The notes under the pieces are model-generated. The model saw nothing but the letters and a program-made list of their open reading frames with translations, ran no database searches and was not told where the DNA came from. This document shows positions 62,151-64,000 of a stretch of DNA of 64,000 nucleotides, piece by piece. Positions within the stretch are counted from its first letter, which is position 1. Each line of letters starts with the position of its first letter. A program made the position numbers and the translations under genes. Origin of the DNA: Zhengitettix transpicula (lineage: Eukaryota; Arthropoda; Insecta; Orthoptera; Tetrigidae); contig CM073593.1 in NCBI GenBank assembly GCA_037074705.1, forward strand, positions 59,277,501 through 59,341,500, read 5' to 3'.

Positions 62151-62682
62151 TCACCTAATATCGAATTTATCGCAACAACATGTCATTCCGTTTGAGGATA
62201 CTGTTTGCGAACGGGGAGTTGCGCAGGCGTGGTTTGCAAATTTGATTAGCGCCGCCTGGAAGGACGGGGAGGAAGTTGCGCGCTATTTTTTTTTCTCGAG
62301 GTTCAAAATGACATATTTCCAATACAATTCGCCACGACAGTACACGGGCGCGATAGCGGAAGAGTGTCACACAATAGCTACAGCTGACAAAAGCGACGGT
62401 GACAGCCAAGTGCTAAAGACAAGAATATTGAAACACGCCACAGCTGCCTGGCCGCAGAAACAATATCAGGAAATGCGGAACATTCCTCCGGCATGGTTCG
62501 CTACAGACACGGAATTTCCAAGGTGCAACTTTAAATCAATACAATTCTCATTGCAACATATTTATAAAAATCTTTCCTCACCATTTAAAATAAAAATATT
62601 AAATTAAAGCGTGATTATTTTTAGTGTTATTGACGCGATTACTGAATAGTAATTAACTACAGGAATAAATTTCTGTTATTAA

Positions 62683-63481
62683 CTTGAATCTAACAATTCT
62701 GTTAAGTTCCTTGATGTCACCGTATCCATTCACAATACTTCCATTCTCACCAATAGGTTCAGAAAACATAAATACTCTGGACGTGTTCTCAATTATCTTT
62801 CTGATCATCCTCCAAACCAAAAGAGAGCTATGGTATACAATCTTGCAGACAGAGCTATATTACATTCGAACTCCAAATTAAATATTGTCCAAAATTTTTT
62901 AATCTCCAATGAGTACCCTTTAAATTTTATTATTAAACACATAAACAGCAGACTGAACAAAAATCCAACATCCTACTGTCAATCGTCCCCAATCATCTCA
63001 AGCCAATTTTTTTCTCGTAGTCCCTTATTACAAATGTCTACATCACAAATCTGTCCAAATATTAAAAGAATATCAAATATCCATCATTTACAGATCCACT
63101 AATACCCTTTCATACTTGATTAAAAACCACAAGGACTCACTTGACACCTACAGCAAACATTGTGATGTTCACAAAATCACTTGCTCTAATTGTAATTCCT
63201 GCTACATAGGGCAAACAAAACGTTTCCTTAATACACGTATCAAAGAACATATATCTAATATCAAACTTCGTATTCATAAACAATCTGTAGTATCCAAACA
63301 TATAATCAATTCTTAACATACATTTGATTGGCAAAATGCTAAGATTTTAGACATTGACACCAGGTACAATTCCAGACTCATTTCAGAGATGCTTCACATT
63401 AAATCAAACATCACTGCTATTAATGTACAAACAGACTCTATTAAACTCAATAATTGCTATGATCCCTTATTATTACGCTAA
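62683..63481 (+). pseudogene. Penelope-like element ORF, 3' part (connector and GIY-YIG)
   Basis: A first frame (62683-63102) reads NSVKFLDVTVSIHNTSILTN, KYSGRVLNYLSDHPPNQKRA and MVYNLADRAILHS, the segment between RT and endonuclease. After a frameshift, a second frame (63116-63481) reads ITCSNCNSCYIGQTKRFLNT, RIKEHISNIK and, past one in-frame TAA at 63314, HTFDWQNAKILDIDTRYNSR and LISEMLHIKSNITAIN. CxxC plus YIGxTxRxLxxRxxEH is the Penelope-type GIY-YIG domain. The reverse transcriptase is absent upstream, so the copy is 5' truncated and broken. Confidence 0.85.
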
Positions 63482-63590
63482 ACCTTCTGTTTTCCCATTG
63501 TCGATGCACCCTTATTGTTACGCTAATCCTTCGGCTCTCCCATTGTAGTTGCGTTTTCGTCGCTTTTGAATGTTGTAAACTGACCAGTGC

Positions 63591-63720
63591 AGTTGTGTTT
63601 CTCTAGGTTCTTCATAGCACCTTATCCCAGATCCACAAGGATCCCAGAAACGTTCTGTGGTATTTATATTACCTTTCTTGGCTCTATTGGCTATCTTTCT
63701 TATTCATTATTTTCAATCAG
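63591..63720 (+). repeat. 3' end of the Penelope-like element with a hammerhead-like hairpin
   Basis: Downstream of the GIY-YIG frame, GATCC-ACAA-GGATC forms a perfect hairpin followed by CCCAGAAACGTTCTGTGG. The block through TTGGCTATCTTTCTTATTC and TTTTCAATCA is homologous to both arms of the foldback element at 15645-15925. The CUGANGA box is not intact here (CTTATCC). Confidence 0.65.
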
Positions 63721-64000
63721 GCGTAAATTTTTCATTTTAATTTCTGTTATTCCTAAAGAAAGTGTCATTAATCCAAAGCCAATTCCGGTATTCGTAAACA
63801 AAAATTAAAATGTCTCGCTTTTACTAAAAAACCTCTCTTGACTTTAAATTGAACAAACTATGTATCCTTCGTTGTACCTTCAGAAAGTAGAAAAACATAT
63901 GAAAATTCATGGAAATATATTTGAATTTAGCCCGTACAAACAGCTCGACAGACACGTTACTGTTTCATTTATGTAGATCGAGAGCATCATTAAACAAAAA

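Larger units (their letters stand above)
30582..64000 (-). other. presumed upstream intron of the Bruno gene
   Basis: No exon of RRM1 or the N-terminus could be recognised on the minus strand, and no other host gene on either strand. RRM1 must precede the exon at 30456, so this 33-kb stretch is best read as intron, though very short exons could be hidden. Transposon remnants are listed separately; the rest (for example 34.5-37.1, 38-43.4, 47-48.4, 52-54.7, 56-60 kb) shows no recognisable gene or element. Confidence 0.6.

Noticed and set aside
62242..62607. 121-codon plus-strand ORF, the longest in the window
   Set aside because: No domain recognised, the C-terminal third is low-complexity AT-rich translation, and it is wedged between a SINE and a Penelope-like remnant.

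Overview
This is eukaryotic, almost certainly insect, DNA. It is AT-rich and holds a single recognisable host gene spread over tens of kilobases with GT-AG introns and no dense ORFs, plus many decayed transposable elements (Penelope-like, mariner, Helitron-like, tRNA-derived SINEs). The size of the introns and the repeat mix fit a large-genome, probably hemimetabolous insect, but the order cannot be fixed from the sequence.

The host gene lies on the minus strand and encodes a CELF/Bruno-family RNA-binding protein (bru1/aret-like). Twelve exons between 30581 and 1084 join in frame into 454 residues plus a stop: RRM2, a long Gln/Asn/Ser/Leu-rich linker and RRM3 ending in the family C-terminus. 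Three phase-1 microexons (30, 30 and 27 nt) encode small Ser/Thr/Asn-rich pieces of the linker, and a further 48-nt candidate cassette exon lies at 6351-6398. RRM1 and the N-terminus are not visible, so the gene must continue upstream beyond 64000, or in exons too short for me to find.

Layout: 1-1083 is 3'UTR/downstream sequence with a strong splice donor just after the stop; 1084-22307 holds eleven exons in CpG-poor, AT-rich DNA; 22308-30455 is one 8.1-kb intron containing a mariner palindrome; 30456-30581 is the CpG-rich first half of RRM2; 30582-64000 appears to be 33 kb of upstream intron filled with repeats.

The repeat fraction is the most structured part. At least three Penelope-like remnants (8.0-9.2, 49.6-50.1, 62.7-63.7 kb) are present. 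A series of short foldback elements carries sequence of the form CTGANGA - 4-bp hairpin - GAAAC, the layout of hammerhead ribozyme cores. One foldback (15.6-15.9 kb) is clearly homologous to the 3' end of the Penelope-like element at 63.6 kb, tying the ribozyme-like palindromes to that retroelement class. Several of these motifs are in sense orientation inside introns of the Bruno gene.
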